Assembly (NCBI GenBank): GCA_910587495.1
Contig: CAJUMT010000090.1
Coordinates: forward strand, 1-7,633
Source of the DNA: an uncultured Lachnospiraceae bacterium
Lineage (GTDB): Bacteria; Bacillota_A; Clostridia; Lachnospirales; Lachnospiraceae
Length of the DNA: 7,633 nt
Direction: 5' to 3'
A program made the translations under genes and the position numbers. Positions 6,538 through 7,633 of the stretch are shown in pieces. Each line of letters begins with the position of its first letter. Position 1 is the stretch's first letter. The notes beneath the pieces are model-generated. The model had not been told where the DNA came from. It saw nothing but the letters and a program-made list of their open reading frames with translations, and searched no databases.

Positions 6538-7464
6538 TCACACCGGAATCAGTTTGCATACAGCTGTATGTGCATAAGTCAACTGGCCATTGTGCAAAAA
6601 GAACAGGATGCCATTGCAGGGGGCATAGATTCTCGCCTGTTCTTCCCCATCCAAAGGATTCAGTATCCTGGCCAGCAAATCCCCTTCTTTGACTTCCTGT
6701 TCTACTTTGACTGCAGCTTCGAAAAGTCCTGCTTTTTCGGTTCTGACGACAACCATCTCGCTGTCGTCTATGATTTTGGAAAGATAACCCGGATGTCTGC
6801 CGTATTTAACGCATCCGACAGATGCCAGAAAACGCAAAACAGAGTATACGCCTCTGGAAGCGCTTTCGCGGTTAATCCTTTCGGTGGCTGTGGTATACAG
6901 ACTGTAGGCATGCGTTTCCCAGATCTGCCAGTTGTAATTCAACGTCGTCGTATCATAAGGCCTTGGATTTCTGACTACCACATAGGGCATACCAAATTCC
7001 ATCGCTCCTTTGGTATCTTCCAATCCTGTCTTCATCATCGTTACATGAGGCATAAATTCGCCGGGCATATAATTGGAGGCGAACTGGATGCCATAAGTAT
7101 AATCTTTGATCTTTTCGAAGATTCCGCCTGCGATCCGCTGTGTCGTCTCTCCTTCGCTGTATCCGGGAAACATACGGTTGATATCCGTATTGTCGATGGG
7201 CCAGAACCGCTTTTCAATATTCATAGAATAGGGATTAAGAGAAGGAATGACCATAATCTTGTGTCCGTCTGTCAATTTATCTTCTTTCTCGAGTTTTTTT
7301 AATTCCTGTACAATCTGCGAACAGGTATAAATCTGCTGGTATTCGTTCCCCCGCATGGCGCCTGCGATACAGACGGACTTCTCTCCTGTTCCAAAGATAT
7401 AGGCCTGTACCTTAAAGGAGTCTCTGTATAAAGAATAATTCTCATATAAAATTTCTTTTCTCAT
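6538..7464 (-). CDS. Succinylglutamate desuccinylase/aspartoacylase-like protein with altered zinc site
   Basis: The product has 308 residues, within the range for this M14-like superfamily, whose members cleave amide bonds in small acyl-amino acids. Family marks include I-A-G-A-M-R-G-N-E (33-41), P-S-L-N-P (74-78) and N-T-D-I-N-R-M-F-P-G (92-101). A C-terminal beta domain (about 220-308) carries G-D-L-L-A-R-I-L-N-P-L-D-G and Y-A-P-C-N-G-I-L-F. The classical zinc ligands are His-x-x-Glu and a later His. Here the first His is Arg38 while Glu41 remains, and the region of the later His reads Y-G-I-Q-F-A-S (124-130). The protein may therefore be a non-enzymatic relative or use other residues such as His140. 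No signal peptide is seen. GGAGAA (7473-7478) lies eight bases before the ATG. It starts 17 bases after a gene of the same superfamily, indicating a tandem operon. The substrate is unknown. Confidence 0.82.
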   Translation of the reverse strand: MRKEILYENYSLYRDSFKVQAYIFGTGEKSVCIAGAMRGNEYQQIYTCSQIVQELKKLEKEDKLTDGHKIMVIPSLNPYSMNIEKRFWPIDNTDINRMFPGYSEGETTQRIAGGIFEKIKDYTYGIQFASNYMPGEFMPHVTMMKTGLEDTKGAMEFGMPYVVVRNPRPYDTTTLNYNWQIWETHAYSLYTTATERINRESASRGVYSVLRFLASVGCVKYGRHPGYLSKIIDDSEMVVVRTEKAGLFEAAVKVEQEVKEGDLLARILNPLDGEEQARIYAPCNGILFFLHNGQLTYAHTAVCKLIPV

Positions 7465-7472
7465 ATTTAAAG

Positions 7473-7478
7473 TTCTCC
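7473..7478 (-). promoter_or_regulatory. Ribosome binding site of the complete desuccinylase-like gene
   Basis: GGAGAA lies eight bases before ATG 7464, in the 17-base gap after the preceding stop codon. The placement is that of an internal gene in an operon, with no room for a separate promoter in the gap. Confidence 0.65.
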
Positions 7479-7481
7479 ATC

Positions 7482-7633
7482 TTACTTTCCGGTATCGGCT
7501 GCTTTCAAAATACGCGCGATCAGGGAGCCTTCATCTACGACCGGATACTCCCGAATGGTAAAAAGCATGCCTGCTTCGGGAGCTTTTAAGCGTTCTAATA
7601 CAGTACCTTCCAGCGGGTCTATGATTACCCCTA
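7482..7633 (-). CDS. C-terminal end of a second desuccinylase/aspartoacylase-like protein, 5' part outside window
   Basis: An open frame entering from the right edge gives 49 codons and a TAA stop (7484-7482). The translated end contains V-I-I-D-P-L-E-G, L-K-A-P-E-A-G-M-L-F and Y-P-V-V-D-E-G-S-L-I-A-R-I. These resemble the C-terminal beta domain of the neighbouring complete gene, which has L-N-P-L-D-G and A-P-C-N-G-I-L-F. They are also typical of the end of the succinylglutamate desuccinylase/aspartoacylase superfamily. The catalytic part is not in the window, so it cannot be said whether its zinc ligands are intact. The 17-base gap to the next gene indicates co-transcription. Confidence 0.7.
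   Translation of the reverse strand, partial: GVIIDPLEGTVLERLKAPEAGMLFTIREYPVVDEGSLIARILKAADTGK

Noticed and set aside
6568..7302. 244-codon plus-strand open frame
   Set aside because: It lies entirely opposite the desuccinylase-like gene, which shows clear family motifs and a ribosome binding site.

Overview
The window looks like chromosomal DNA from an anaerobic, gut-type member of the Clostridia, most probably Lachnospiraceae. This is inferred from protein style (clostridial COG3603-type ACT protein, flavodoxin with an HHGNT loop, AAA/DUF4143 ATPase, BspA-like repeat protein), from Shine-Dalgarno and sigma-A-type promoter sequences, and from moderate base composition. No species can be named from the sequence alone. 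Every convincing gene lies on the minus strand, so the window is transcribed from right to left. No RNA gene, insertion sequence, CRISPR array or phage gene was seen. No gene-free stretch exceeds about 130 bases.

Reading in the direction of transcription, the window opens (7633 to 7482) with the last 49 codons of a succinylglutamate desuccinylase/aspartoacylase-like protein. Seventeen bases later comes a complete second member of the same superfamily (7464 to 6538). Both appear to keep the C-terminal beta domain. The complete one has lost two of the three classical zinc ligands. A strong promoter with an overlapping inverted repeat (6475-6505) then drives an AAA ATPase with a DUF4143 tail (6423 to 5170). 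Four bases after its stop comes a short-chain flavodoxin (5165 to 4719), and 80 bases further a two-domain ACT protein (4638 to 4273). These three probably form one transcript, although their functions do not obviously fit together.

The left 4.1 kb is a single open reading frame that is not closed within the window (4141 to beyond base 1, at least 1380 codons). It encodes an exported, multidomain, BspA-like surface protein. In order it has a signal peptide, a long acidic linker, an N-terminal cap, 25 leucine-rich repeats of exactly 23 residues, a Big2-like Ig domain, a carboxypeptidase-regulatory-like domain, a further beta domain and a long uncharacterised beta-rich region cut by the window edge. 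It has its own promoter (4186-4215), whose -35 box lies in an inverted repeat. The repeat-coding DNA is clearly more AT-rich than the sequence on either side in the same gene, and some repeat units are nearly identical at DNA level. This suggests a recently expanded or exchanged repeat cassette inside an older, more GC-rich surface-protein gene. It is the most interesting structure in the window.
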